64,000 bases of DNA, taken from the NCBI GenBank assembly GCA_026826555.1, contig JAKSZT010000142.1, positions 127,274 through 191,273 of the forward strand, read 5' to 3'. Of the stretch, positions 1 to 11,094 are shown in pieces. The notes under the pieces are model-generated. The model searched no databases, was not told the origin of the DNA, and was given only the letters and a program-made list of their open reading frames with translations. Each line of letters opens with the position of its first letter. Positions within the stretch are counted from its first letter, which is position 1. The position numbers and the translations under genes were made by a program. This DNA comes from Tolypeutes matacus (Eukaryota; Chordata; Mammalia; Cingulata; Chlamyphoridae).

Positions 1-177
1 GGAAATGACATTTTTTGTCAAGTGGCTATCATGTGCCAGGTCCTATTTGAGGTTGTAGGAGAGACAACGAATGCTGGGGATGTGTTGGGTGAAATTATTG
101 TGCCCTACTGTGGAGATTATAGACCCATAAATGAAATTATAGACAAGAGGGAAAAGAAGAGAAATAAATATTTGGTT

Positions 178-355
178 CTGGGCACTTTAAACATATTCTT
201 TCATATAATTCGCACCACATTTCCTTATTTTTTTCCCCAAATGGGGAAATTGAGGTTAAATATGTAGTGTAAATTGTTTGTTAATGGAGGAGCAGAGATT
301 TGAACCTGGATCTTCAGACTCTACAGCTGATTGTCTTTTCACTACATCATACTTC
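178..355 (-). repeat. MIR SINE fossil
   Basis: Reads on the + strand like the reverse complement of MIR: a segment resembling 'gggaaattgaggtta', then 'gcagagatttgaacctgg', then a decayed end near 'tcactac'. Very diverged, so older than the L1s nearby. Bases 1-177 hold nothing I can name. Confidence 0.6.
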
Positions 356-455
356 CATTCACACACATGAACTTACATGTAAGGGCCAATCCTCAGAATA
401 ACTGCTGTAAGGAAAAGAGAATTATCTCCTTAATATTCTCTCACTCTTTATTTTT

Positions 456-484
456 AGAGCAGAAAAGATTACACTGAATCTGAG
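456..484 (+). promoter_or_regulatory. RNASE11: Splice acceptor and short 5'UTR of RNASE11
   Basis: A pyrimidine-rich stretch (about 425-455) ends in AG at 456-457, 28 bases before the ATG. Family members have noncoding 5' exons spliced just upstream of a single coding exon, so this is the probable acceptor. The upstream exon lies outside the window or was not recognised. Confidence 0.5.
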
Positions 485-1058
485 ATGGAGACTTTCTCTC
501 TGCTGATGCTGGGAATGGGATTGGCTCTTTCAGGAGCTTCAGAAAGCACAATGGAGATAATTAAAGAATTTGCAGAGGGAAGAGATGAAATATGACATAG
601 CAAAAAGTGGCCAAGAAAAACAGACCACGGAGGTATCAATGAACTTGACCTTGTTAGATAAAAATACCAGCCTCCATATGCCTTCCTCATTGCTATCATT
701 ACATTATAACAACACCAAGGTGAATAGTCCAAGTCATAGCAAAGAGTATTGTAATGCAATGATGGTCTGGAGAACAGTGTCAGAAGCTAATGGGTCGTGC
801 AAGTTGAACCATAACTTCATGCATGGGACCATGGAAATGATCCTCAGGGTCCACAAGGTCCCCAGCTACAAGTGTGGACAGAATTCTGACAGAAGCCACT
901 ATGAGAGCCCAGAACTGGAGGCCACTAATTGCAAGCTGAATACAGAGAAATATTTCCCCAGCTGCCAACACCACAGTATTACCTCATTAAAGAAAATGTT
1001 GACAGTGCTGACAAGTCATTCTTCGATGAGCTGGTTAGTTAGTATCTCTAAGTTGTAA
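485..1058 (+). pseudogene. RNASE11: RNASE11-like secreted RNase A family gene, frameshifted
   Basis: Member of the RNase A superfamily, normally a small secreted protein encoded by one coding exon. An ATG at 485 in good context (G at -3 and +4) opens a typical signal peptide, but that frame stops with TGA at 593-595 after 36 codons. The remaining 162 codons (570-1058) continue in another frame, so a net loss of two bases (or gain of one) must lie around 564-585. The second part carries a CK..-N-F signature (C77 K78, F83), four N-glycosylation sequons (N25, N32, N47, N74) and an RNASE11-like tail. Only five cysteines remain (61, 77, 102, 121, 132), an odd number for a fold built on three or four pairs. 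Identification as RNASE11 rests on overall resemblance to the human protein as I remember it. A sequencing error could mimic the frameshift, but the cysteine pattern also suggests decay. Confidence 0.85.
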
Positions 1059-2038
1059 ATTCCACAGGGCTTTGAGACTAAGGTCTATCTATAGAAGGGC
1101 ATACTTTCCTTCTATTATCCACATCAACTCTTTCAGCCTTCTAGTAAATGGTTGGTTATTTATATTAACTGGAGGAGTGAAAAATCCAAAATTTGTGCAT
1201 TATTCAATGAAAATTTACAACTGATCTTAGGGTGCAAATACTCTCTTTCCCTCACTCTCTCTCTTTGTCTCTGTCTGTCTGTCTGTCTCTCTCTAACCAA
1301 ACCGAATTACATCCTAGCAAAGTTATAAAGTTAAGATGAGTATGCCCAACCAGGCAGAATTAAGGGGAGAAGGCCCAAAGCAATGTGGACAATTCATAGT
1401 TAGTTGTATTGTCACTGAGACTATTCAGAGAAATAGTGAATTAGTGTGGGAGGTATTATTACTGTCTCTTTTCACAAAAGTGATGCATATACACAACAAT
1501 AGTTAGCACCTACCCATGAAATTATGAGCCTCCTTTCCTCCAGAAGATGCCAGAGAAAAACATCCTTTAGTTTAGCTGTTGCTTTGAGTCACAGTTTCTC
1601 CACCCTTATTCTTTTCTCTCTCACATGTTGCTGTAAAGGGAAGAAATAAAACCTCTTATTGCAATTTTTACTTGAGCATAGTCTTGATACTTGGGGCTAT
1701 AGGAGAAGCATAGCAAGGCACAGAAGAATAGAGAAGGTAGAAAGATGGGAAATAAGAAGTCCATGCAAAGTGCCAGGCAGGATTGGTCATCAGTTCTGTT
1801 ATTTTCTGAGGCTGTCAACATTTTTTCTCTACCAGTTAAAGTTGATGGAAAAGTCTTTATGGTTTAACCCTCTACATAAAATTTGGAGAGTTACCTTGTT
1901 TATTAATTTGTACCTATGTGCTCCAATTGCCTCATCTTGCATCCTCCATCCATGTTGACATTACTCTTTTTAAATGTTCTAATTTTAAATAAATTTATGT
2001 AAATAAATGTTACATCACAGTAACATTTTCCTTGTGGC
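1059..2038. other. 3' flank of RNASE11, no recognised gene
   Basis: Mostly single-copy AT-rich sequence. It holds a CT/GTCT microsatellite at about 1252-1296 and an AATAAA near 1646 that could serve as the RNASE11 poly(A) signal; further AATAAA motifs lie at 1985-2010. Open frames here are short and have no family features. Confidence 0.5.
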
Positions 2039-2049
2039 ATACCATTCTT

Positions 2050-2485
2050 TTTTTTTTTTTTTTTTTTAATTTATTTGTTTCTCCCCCTCCACCCCTTGTT
2101 GTTTTTGCATTCGTTGTCTGCTTTCTTTGTGCTCTTCTGTGTCTGCTTGTCTTCTCTTTAAGTGGCACCAGGAACCAATCCTGGGACCTTCCGGAGTAGG
2201 AGAGAAGCACTCAATCTCTTGTGCCACCTCAGTTCCCTGGTCTGCTGTGTCTCTTATTGTTTCTCCTCTGTGTCTCTTTTTGTTGCACCATCTTGCTGCT
2301 CCAGCTCTCTGCGTGGGCCAGCACTGTGTGTGGGCCAGCTCTTCTGTGCAGGCCAGCTTTCCTGCATGAGCCAGCTCTCCACTCGGGCCAGCTTGCCTTT
2401 CACCAGGAGGCCCTGGGAATCAAACCCTGGACCTCCCATATGTTGGACAGGAGCCCAATTGCTTGAGCCACATCCATTTCCCTGT
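2050..2485 (-). repeat. Composite DAS-type tRNA-derived SINE
   Basis: A poly-T head at 2047-2068 marks a retroposon in reverse orientation. Two tRNA-like modules are visible, each with a degenerate B box (near 2178 and near 2418), separated by about five GGCCAGC-containing units at 2305-2395. Target-site duplication: 'ataccattctt' (2039-2049) and 'atatcattctt' (2486-2496), 10 of 11 matching. This is the xenarthran tRNA-Ala SINE type. Confidence 0.85.
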
Positions 2486-2589
2486 ATATCATTCTTTATA
2501 TGTTAATTTTCCTAGTGATTTCCCACTTTTGTGCAAGTTCCCATTGTTTTGAAACTGTAAATTCCACAATCAACTAAAATGCATTTTGA

Positions 2590-5500
2590 GTTTACTTTGC
2601 TCTTCTTTTACTGGTTCCTCAAGATATGAAATTACATTAGTAAGGATTGGAAAGAAAATAAATAAAATAGAAAAGAAAAATAATAGAAAATATTATAAAA
2701 CTAAAAGTTGATTTTTTGAAAAGATCAACAAAATTGACAACACTTAAGCTAGATTTACCATGTAAAAAGGAGAGAAGACACAGTTTACTAAAATCAGGAA
2801 TAAAAAAGGAACACTATAGACATTACAGAAAATACAAGGATTATAAGGGAATATTATGAACAATTTTTTGCCAACAAATTAGAAAGTTTAGATAAAATGG
2901 ACAAGTCCTACAAAGACAAAAATTACTGAAACTAAATAAAAAATAGAAAATCTAATACAACTATAACAAATAAGGAAATTAAATTAGTAATTAAAAAGCT
3001 TCTCACAAAAAAAAAAGTCCAACTCAGATGGCATCACTGGTGAATTTTACTTAAACTATAATCAGTACCAATTAATTAATGCATGTTCTTCATAAATTAT
3101 CCCAGAAAATAGAAGAGGATGAAACACTTCTAAACTCATCTTATAAGGCCAGTATTAACTGATATCAAAGCCAAACAAAGACATTATAAGGAGAAAAATC
3201 AACAAATATCCCTTATGAATATAGATGCAAAAATACTCAACAAAATATTGGCAGCTGAAACCAGTAACAGATGAAAAAGACCATATACCATGACCAAATA
3301 GGATTTGTCACAGGAATTAAAAGCTGATTTAACATTTGAAAAGCAATTAATGTAGTGCATTATATTAATACAATAAAAGTCAAGAACCACATTCAAGAGA
3401 TGCAGACAAAGCATTTGTCAAAAATCCAATACTCATTCATGATAAACACTCAACAAACTGAGAATAAACAGAAACTTCCTTGACTCAATAAAAGGCATTT
3501 AACAAAAATTGAAAGCTAACATTATATTTAATGGTAAAAGGTTGAATGTTTCCCCCTAACATGAGGAACAAGGCAAGGATGTGTACTCCCACCATTTCTA
3601 TTCCTCTTTGTTCTGGAGGTTGTAACCAGTGTAATCAGATAAGGAAAAGAAACGAAAGACAAACAGATTGGAGAAAAAAAGATAGAATTACCCTTTTAAA
3701 AAAACAACAACCAGATAGTATGATCCTGGATGAAAAAATCCAAGGGAGCCACAAAAAATCTAGAAATAAAACATGAGTTCAGCAAGGCCATGGGATATAG
3801 GATTCCTATACAAAAATCTATTGTAATTTATATACTAGTAACAGACAATCTGAGCATGAAAGTCAGACAGTTCCATTCAAAAAAGAATGAAATACTTAGA
3901 AATAAATTTAACAAAAGAAGTGCAAAACTTGTACGTTGAAAATTACTAAAATATGATGAAATAAATTAAAGGAGAATTAAACAACTGGGGGGCATTCCGT
4001 GTGCATGGATAGGAAGACAATATTATTTAACCTGACAATTTTCACCAAATTTTTCTATGAATTTAATACAACCAGTATCAAAATGCCAACTGGTTTTTTA
4101 AAAACAAAAATTGACAAGATAATCCTAGAATTTATATGAAAATATGAAGAACTTAGAACAGACAAAAAAAAAAAAAAAAAAAAAAAAACTTGAAGAAGAA
4201 TAAACTTGGAAAACTTACTTTTCCCAATTCTAAAACTTACTACAAAGCTATAGTTATTGAGACAATGTGGTACTGGAATAAAAATAGAAAAATAAGGCAA
4301 TGAAAAATAATTGACCTTCAATTTACGGTCAGAGATTTTTGACAAAGGTACCAAGATAATCCAATTGAGAAAGGGTCTTTTCAATAAATAGTGCTAGGAA
4401 AATTAGATATTCACAGGCAAAAGGATGAATTTAGACCCTTACTTCACTCCATACACAATCAAATCAAAATGGATTGTATACCTAATTACAGGAGCTAAAA
4501 CTATTAAAATATTAGAAGAAAATTTAGGAATAAAATTTCATGATCTTGTTTAGGTAAAGATTTATTATATATGACATCAAAATTACAGGTGATAAAAAGA
4601 AAAATGATAAATTGGACTTCATAAAAATAAAAACTTTTGTCTTTTAAAAGATATCATTGTGAAACTGAAAAGACAAGCTACAAACTAGGAAAAATATTTG
4701 TAAATCCTATTTCTGATAAAAGAGGTATATGACTAGATAGAGTACTTACAATTCAATTAAAAAAATAACCCAATTATAAAATGTGTAAAAGGTTTGAATA
4801 GAATTTTCTACAAAGAAGATATGTTAAAGGCTAATAAGCACATGAAAAGATATTCAACCTCATTAGTCATTAAGGAAATGCAAGTAAAACTACAATGAGA
4901 GTGTACTTCACAACTACTAGAACACTAAAAAAAAAAAAAAAAGAAAAAAAGAAGGTAATAACAAGTGTTAGCAAGAATACGGAAAAACTAGAACCCTTAT
5001 ACACTTCAGTGGAAATGTAAAATGGTGCAACGACCTTAGAAAATACTTGTCAGTGTTTTAAAAAGTTAAACATAAACTTAGCAACCCAACAATCCCCTCT
5101 TAGGTATCTTTCTAAGAAATATGTCCACATATAGACTTGTATGTAAATATTCATAATAGCAATTTTTATGATAGCCTAAATGTGGAAACAATCTAAATGT
5201 CCATCAACTGATGATTGGATAAACAAAATGTGGTATTTTCATTCAATGGAGTACTATTCAGTAATAAAAAGGAATGAAAAACTGATACCCTTTACAACAA
5301 TAATGCACCTTGAAAATGCTTTGCTAAATAAAAGAAATCATATGTAAAGATGAGATATTGTATGACATCATTTACATTAAATGTCCAGAAAAGGCAAATA
5401 CATATGAACAGAAAGTGAAGTAGTAGTTGAATAAGGCTCGCAGGGAAATGGAGAGAGATTGCAAATGGGCCTGAGAGCTTTTTTGAGGGTGATGGAAATG

Positions 5501-5632
5501 TTTTAGAATTGGATTATGTGATGATTGCGCAAATCTATAAATTTACTACTAATCAATGAATTGTACATTTAAAATGAGTGGATTTAAAAGTATGTAAATT
5601 ATACTTTAATAAAACTGTTATTAAAAAAAAGT
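2590..5632 (+). mobile_element. Old L1, ORF2 3' half plus 3'UTR
   Basis: A-rich + strand L1. Decayed ORF2 sequence from the reverse transcriptase region runs to the C terminus, followed by a 3'UTR of the common old type ('gaattgtacatttaaaatg' near 5560) and an AATAAA and short A tail at 5609-5630. Frames are fully broken. Expanded A tracts lie at 4165-4188 and 4928-4942. Five-prime truncated. Confidence 0.85.
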
Positions 5633-5644
5633 AATGTTTCCATT

Positions 5645-6119
5645 TGTTAGGCTACCAAAATGCAATATATCAGAAAAGGGTTGGCTTTTACAATGGGCAT
5701 TTATTAACTTCCAAGCATACAGCTCTGAGGCTGTGAAGATGTCCAAATCAAGTCATCATCAGGCTATGCTTTCTCCCCGAAGACTGGTTGCTGGTGACCC
5801 TGGCTCCTCTTCCCACGGCAAGGCACATGGTGGCATATGCTGGTCTCTCCCTTCTCTTGCAGGTTTCCTTGCTTTCAGGTTCTGGCTTCAGTGGCTTTCT
5901 CTCTGCTTCTGTTTCCAAATTCATCCCATTTATAAAGGACTCCAGTAAAAAGATTAAGACCCACCCTGGGCCATGCCTTACTGAAGTCATCTAATCAAAA
6001 GCCTCTTAACTGAAGTAACCTAATCAAAAGGTTCCACTTACAGAAGGTTCACACCCATAAGAATGGACCAGCTTTAAGAACATGATTTTCTGGGGGACAT
6101 ACAGCCTCAAACTACCACA
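5645..6119 (-). mobile_element. MaLR-type solo LTR (MLT1-like family)
   Basis: Begins TGTTAGGCTACC and ends ACTACCACA on the + strand, so the LTR is reversed; its AATAAA-like polyadenylation motif is near 5700. Related copies in this window are at about 35163-35652 and 62832-63288. I found no convincing target-site duplication. The open frames across it are spurious. Confidence 0.6.
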
Positions 6120-6142
6120 CAGGAATTATTCCTGATGTATAC

Positions 6143-7243
6143 TGTATTAGTCAGCCAAAGGGATGCTGATGCAAAATACCAGAAATCGGTTGGTTTTTAT
6201 AAAGAGTATTTATTTGGGGTAGAAGTCCACAGTTACCAGGCCATAAGCATAAGTTTCTTCCCTCACCAAAGTCCATTGCCACTTGTTGGAGCAAGACAGC
6301 TGCCGACATTTGCCAGGGTTCAGGCTTCTTGGGTTCCTCTCTTCCTGGGTGTATTAGTCAGCCAAGGGGTGCTAACGTGAAATACCAAAAATGGGTTGGT
6401 CTTTATAAAGGGTATTTATTTGGGGTAGAAGTCCACAGATACCAGGCCATAAAGCTTAAGTTTCTTCTCACCAAAGTTCATTGCCATGTGTTGGAGCAAG
6501 ACAGCTGCCAACATTTGCCAGGGTTCAGGCTTCTTGTGTTCCTCTCTTCCCGGGGCTGCGTTTCTCTCTGGGCTTAGTTCTTCTGGTTCCTCCACAAGGT
6601 CAGCTGTAGACTATCAGGCAAACGGCTCACTTCTCTTCTCCTGGGGCCTTCTTTCCAACATCAAAACTCCATCATCAGAACTGCTTCTCAAAAACGGCTA
6701 CTCAAAACTGTTCTTGCCATGCCTTTTATATTTGATTCCCCACCCACCAAGGGGCGGGGCTCAATGCCCTAATCATAACCTAATCATGACCAGATTAACA
6801 GATCAGTTTACAAGCATGATCCAATTATATTTTTGGAATTCATAATTACATCAAATTGGCCAACGGTTACACTGGGGCTCTGTTTCTCTCTGGGCTCAGC
6901 TTCTATTTCTTCCACAAGGCCAGCTGCAGACTATCAGGTGAATGGCTTGTCTCTATCCCGAGGGCTTTCTCTCCTTCCTCACGACCAGGCTCCTCCATCT
7001 GCTCTCCTCCTCGGGCTCCAGCATCAAAACTTCAACATCAAAACTACTCCAACTCTGCCCTTTTCAATGTCTTTTATCTTTGAGACCTCACCCACCAAGG
7101 GGTGGGGCTCAACACCTACTGATGTGGCCCAGTCAATGCCCTAATCATAACTTAATCATGCCCAGATTAACAGACCAGTTTACAAACATAATCCAATATC
7201 TATTTTGGAATTCATAACTATATCAAACTGCCAAACTGCTACA
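6143..7243 (-). mobile_element. MaLR LTR with internal tandem duplications
   Basis: One insertion bounded by the 5-bp duplication TATAC (6138-6142 and 7244-7248), starting TGTATTAGTC and ending GCTACA. Inside, the first ~207 bases (6143-6349) are repeated at 6350-6556, and a ~320-base distal part (about 6557-6870) is repeated at about 6877-7230. The simple LTR of this family is about 600 bases, so the locus is an enlarged rearranged copy. Confidence 0.75.
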
Positions 7244-7248
7244 TATAC

Positions 7249-8030
7249 CTAATCTCCTTTATTAATTTTAACAAATGGTTTTTTTCTGTACTAAATATCT
7301 TTTAAATCCACCCATATATCTCCATTTTCTGCCAATATTCCTAATAACTTCCTATCTGATTTCTCCACTTACACCCTCGAGCCTGACCAACTTTTCTCCA
7401 TTCTACAAATACAATGTTCTTATCAAACTATAAATCTGCTCATGACTACTGAAGTCAACACACTTTTCAGATGATTTTTGGACATTTACAAACATTTTTT
7501 GCTTATTTTATTTTGTGTTGTTGCTTTTTTGTTATCAAAAGGAAGAAATTGTCTTTAAATATTACAGATGCCATCATCTTATAAATTATGTGGAAGACAG
7601 GACAATTTATTAATTTGTGACTTATTTTTTTGTCTTGTTTTTTGCCCTTACTTCTCTAAAAGGCAAAATAATATAAGGCATCATTTACCATCACCAAAGA
7701 AGGCAATGTGTACATATACAGAAGCCTCATGGGTTGTTAACAGCTTTTTTTTTTTTTTCTTTTTTTAGAGACGTGGTGGGTTAGTAGTTTTTGTATTCAG
7801 GCCAGATAACAGAAGTAATGAAAAACATGGGAGGCTGCAAGAGATTTGTTTGCATGTGAGGTGGACTGAAGGAAGCCATAGCCAGGAGTGGAAGGAAAGT
7901 TTAAGACCTGCCCTGAGAGGGTTAGTGTACACTTCCCTGAAGGGAAGAAAGAAAGAAAGAAATCTTTAAAACAAAACAAAACAAAACAAAAAACCATAGC
8001 CATAATCAAGATAGTGAACATAACCAACAC
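7249..8030. other. Unassigned AT-rich interval
   Basis: No gene or named repeat recognised. It includes a poly-T run at 7745-7766 and an (AAAAC)n-like stretch at about 7966-7990. Reading frames are short. Confidence 0.4.
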
Positions 8031-9780
8031 CTATAAAATTTCTCATGCTCTTTAGTACCCGCCCCCACTCCTACCACTCCTCCAGCCCCATTCCCAAGCA
8101 GTCACAGATCTGCTTTCCTTTTGCTCTAGATTAATTAGTATTTTCTAGAGTTTTACAGAAATGGAGTCATATACTATGTGTTTTTATTTGCCTGGCTTCT
8201 TTCACTTAACTTGATTGTTTTGTGATTCACTTGTTGTGTGTATCATTCCTTTTTATTGCTGAATAATATTCAATTACATGGCTATATCACCATTCATTTA
8301 TCCATTAACTTTTTGATGGAAATTTTGGTTGTTTCCAGTTTGGGGTGATTACTAATAATTCTACTATGATATTTCATGTACAAGCCTTTGTATGGACATG
8401 AATTTCCTTTTCTCTTGAAATACCTAGTAGGGGAATGAATGGATGCTAAGATAAATGTATGTTTACCTTTTTTAAAACCTGCCAAATTGTTTTCCAAAGT
8501 TGGTTGTACTGTTTTACATTCCACAAGCAGTGTATGAAAGATCAGTTTCTTCCACATTCTCACTTGCACTTGGAATGGACTGTCATTTTAATTTTAGCCA
8601 TTCTAATAGGTGTGTACTAGTATCTGATTGTCGGTTTAATTTGTATTTTCCTAATGACTAATGACATTGAGCATCTTTTCGCATGCTAATTGCCATTGTA
8701 TATCTTCTTCAATGATGTGTTTTCTGAAATCTTTTGCCTACTTTTCAATTTGATTTTTTGCATATTTATTGTTGAGTTTCCTGGATACAAATCCTTTATA
8801 TGATTTATGTTTTGCTAAGATTGTCCTCTAGGCTGTGGTTTGTATTTTCATTCTGATAATATTGAAATTTGAAGAACAGAAGTTTTTTATTTTGATGGAC
8901 TCCAATTTATTAATTTGTTCTTATAGAGAGTGTTCTTTTCGTGATGTTTTAAGATTTTTTTTTTTTTTTTTTTGCCTTACTCAATGTATTAGTCTGCCAA
9001 AGGGGTGCTGATACAAAGTACCAGAAATCTGCTGGCTTTTATAAATGGCAATTATTTGGGGTAAAATCTTACAGTTACAACATCTTAAAGAGAACAATTC
9101 AAGATTGCTTTCTCACCAAAGTCAGTTGCCACATGTTGAAGCAAGATGATCACTGATCTCTGCCTAATCTCTCCTTCCTAGGCTTCCTCTTCCTCTTAAG
9201 GTTCTATGGGCCCAGCTCCTTCCCAATCTCAGCTGTAGATTGGCATAGGGCTCTCAGGACTTCCTGTATCAGTCAGTCTGTGGCATAGGGCTCATTTCTT
9301 TCTGGGCCATCTAAGCTGCAGCTGCTCTGGTCTCTTCACAAGGTCAGGCGAATCGCTCATCTCTCCCTGGGGCCCCATGATCAAACATAACAGAGCTCTC
9401 TCTCTTCCTGTGTGTCTTCTTGAGTGAGTGTCCATTTATGTAGGCCCACTAAGGGGGTGGGGACTCAACCTGAGTCATACTCTATTGATGTGGTCGAATC
9501 AAAGCCCTAATTTTTAACAGGTAATTTTATCAAGACGTCTCAGCTGAACCTAATGCAATCAAAGGTTATCACACCCAGAGGAATAGATTAGTTTACAAAC
9601 ATAATCTTTCTTTTTTTGTGATTCACAAATAGTCTCAAACTGTCACACCCAAGGTCATAAATATTTTCTCCCATGTTTTCTTCTAGATGTTTTATAGTTT
9701 TAGAGTATTTCCACTATCAGTCCCTACTTACATTTTATCAATTGTATGCTGGTCATTTGATTCTTTTCCTTCCCTTCCTC
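8031..9780 (-). mobile_element. Old L1 3' region, split by an LTR
   Basis: T-rich reversed L1: 3'UTR near 8040-8300, then decayed ORF2 C-terminal region to 8984, resuming at 9648-9780. The continuity of the L1 text across the LTR shows that the LTR arrived later. Confidence 0.8.
8985..9647 (-). mobile_element. MaLR solo LTR
   Basis: Starts TGTATTAGTCTGCC and ends CTGTCACA on the + strand. Flanked by CTCAA (8980-8984) and CCCAA (9648-9652), a 5-bp target-site duplication with one mismatch. About 660 bases, same family as the LTRs of the provirus at 19936-22682. Confidence 0.85.
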
Positions 9781-10080
9781 ACAAGCTATAGTGTCTTACA
9801 AGAGGGACTAATAGGCCCCAGATAAAAACAGCCTCACATATAGTTTGAGACATTGCCTTCTGTGTGATAATTATGGTCTGTATAAGTTGGGATTAATTTC
9901 AACATTTTCTTTTTTAAAAATGAAGAAAATCACACCTGAAAAGTTCTGTTCTGGGTCCCTTTCTTATTTTCTAAGAAATCTCCATTCCACACCAGAGGTA
10001 TAATCGCTTTTGCAACACTAACTGTAGCTGTTCTCTATGAGTGCAACTCTACCGTGATGTGTCGTCTATAAAATATTGCT
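9781..10080. other. Unassigned interval
   Basis: No gene or named repeat is visible; probably decayed L1-flanking single-copy DNA. Confidence 0.35.
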
Positions 10081-11090
10081 GAGAAAAATTAAAGCAGACC
10101 AAAATAAATGAAGATTTATACCTTGAATGTGGGTTGGAAGACAATACGTTGTTGACAACCATTCTCCTCAAACTGATCTATAAATTCAATGCAATCCAAA
10201 TAAAAACTCTAACAGGCAGTTTTTTGGGCACACATTAAGTTGCTGAATCCAAGATTCCTTGGGAAATTTAAAGGACATGGAATGCCAAAACTATTCTGTA
10301 AAAAGGAGAACAATTCTGGAGGCTAACAGAACTCAATTATAGAGTTGAAGTAATTAAGATGGTGCAGTGTTGGCATAAAGATAAAGACATCAATGAAACA
10401 GAATGGAGAGTCCCAAAGTGAACCCACATATATGTGGACAACTGATTTTGTATGTGGTTACAAAAGGAAATTTTATGTTGCATTTATGTTACCACAATTT
10501 AAATTAATAAACAAAACAAACACTTGCACATCCATGATCCCACCTGATACTCACAACCACCTTGTGAGGCAGAAGGGGGGCTCTGTTTGATCCCTGAGGA
10601 GAGTGGGGAATTTGTCTGAGGCCACACAGCTGCCGTCAGCTGGGCAGGAGCTGCCCACCAGGCCTGTCCTTCCTCTCCCTGGCCTGCAACATCCTTTTGT
10701 CCTCCTTTTGTTCCACAACTATTAGTAGCCTGGACGGGGGCAGTTTCTGAGGGAATTGGGGCCAGTATGAGACTTGCCCTTGCTCACCTTCACACATGTG
10801 GGCTCCTGGGGAAAGTGGGTGGGAGCCAGGCCAGCTGTGCTTTTAAGTCCTTAGTAAATATACAGGCCACATGTGGCTACAACAGTTAATGGACAATTGA
10901 TTTTTGACCAAGATACAAATGTAATGCAGTGGGAAAAGGATAGCTTTTTTAGCAAATGGTGCTTAAACAATTAGATTCCATACACACATAAAAAAATGAA
11001 CCTTGTTCTATATGGCACAGTATCAACCAAAAGCCACTCAAAATGGACTACATATAAAGGTAAAACATTTGGGAAATGATCCTGAGGATG
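10081..11090 (+). mobile_element. Old L1 ORF2 fragments
   Basis: Two + strand L1 stretches, about 10081-10510 and 10865-11090, both heavily decayed. A shared L1 phrase ('tggacaa-tgattt') occurs at 10436 and again near 10890, so the two pieces overlap slightly and are not one simple split element. Confidence 0.6.
10515..10690 (-). repeat. MIR SINE fossil
   Basis: Reversed MIR: 'tactcacaaccaccttgtg', then 'gaggccacacagctg', then a decayed tail. Better preserved than the copy at 178-355. The interval 10690-10864 beside it is unassigned, GC-richer DNA. Confidence 0.7.
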
Positions 11091-11094
11091 CTGA

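Noticed and set aside
570..1058. Treating 570-1058 as a complete independent gene
   Set aside because: Its first codon is TTG, not ATG, and the true signal peptide lies upstream in another frame; it is the body of the frameshifted RNASE11.
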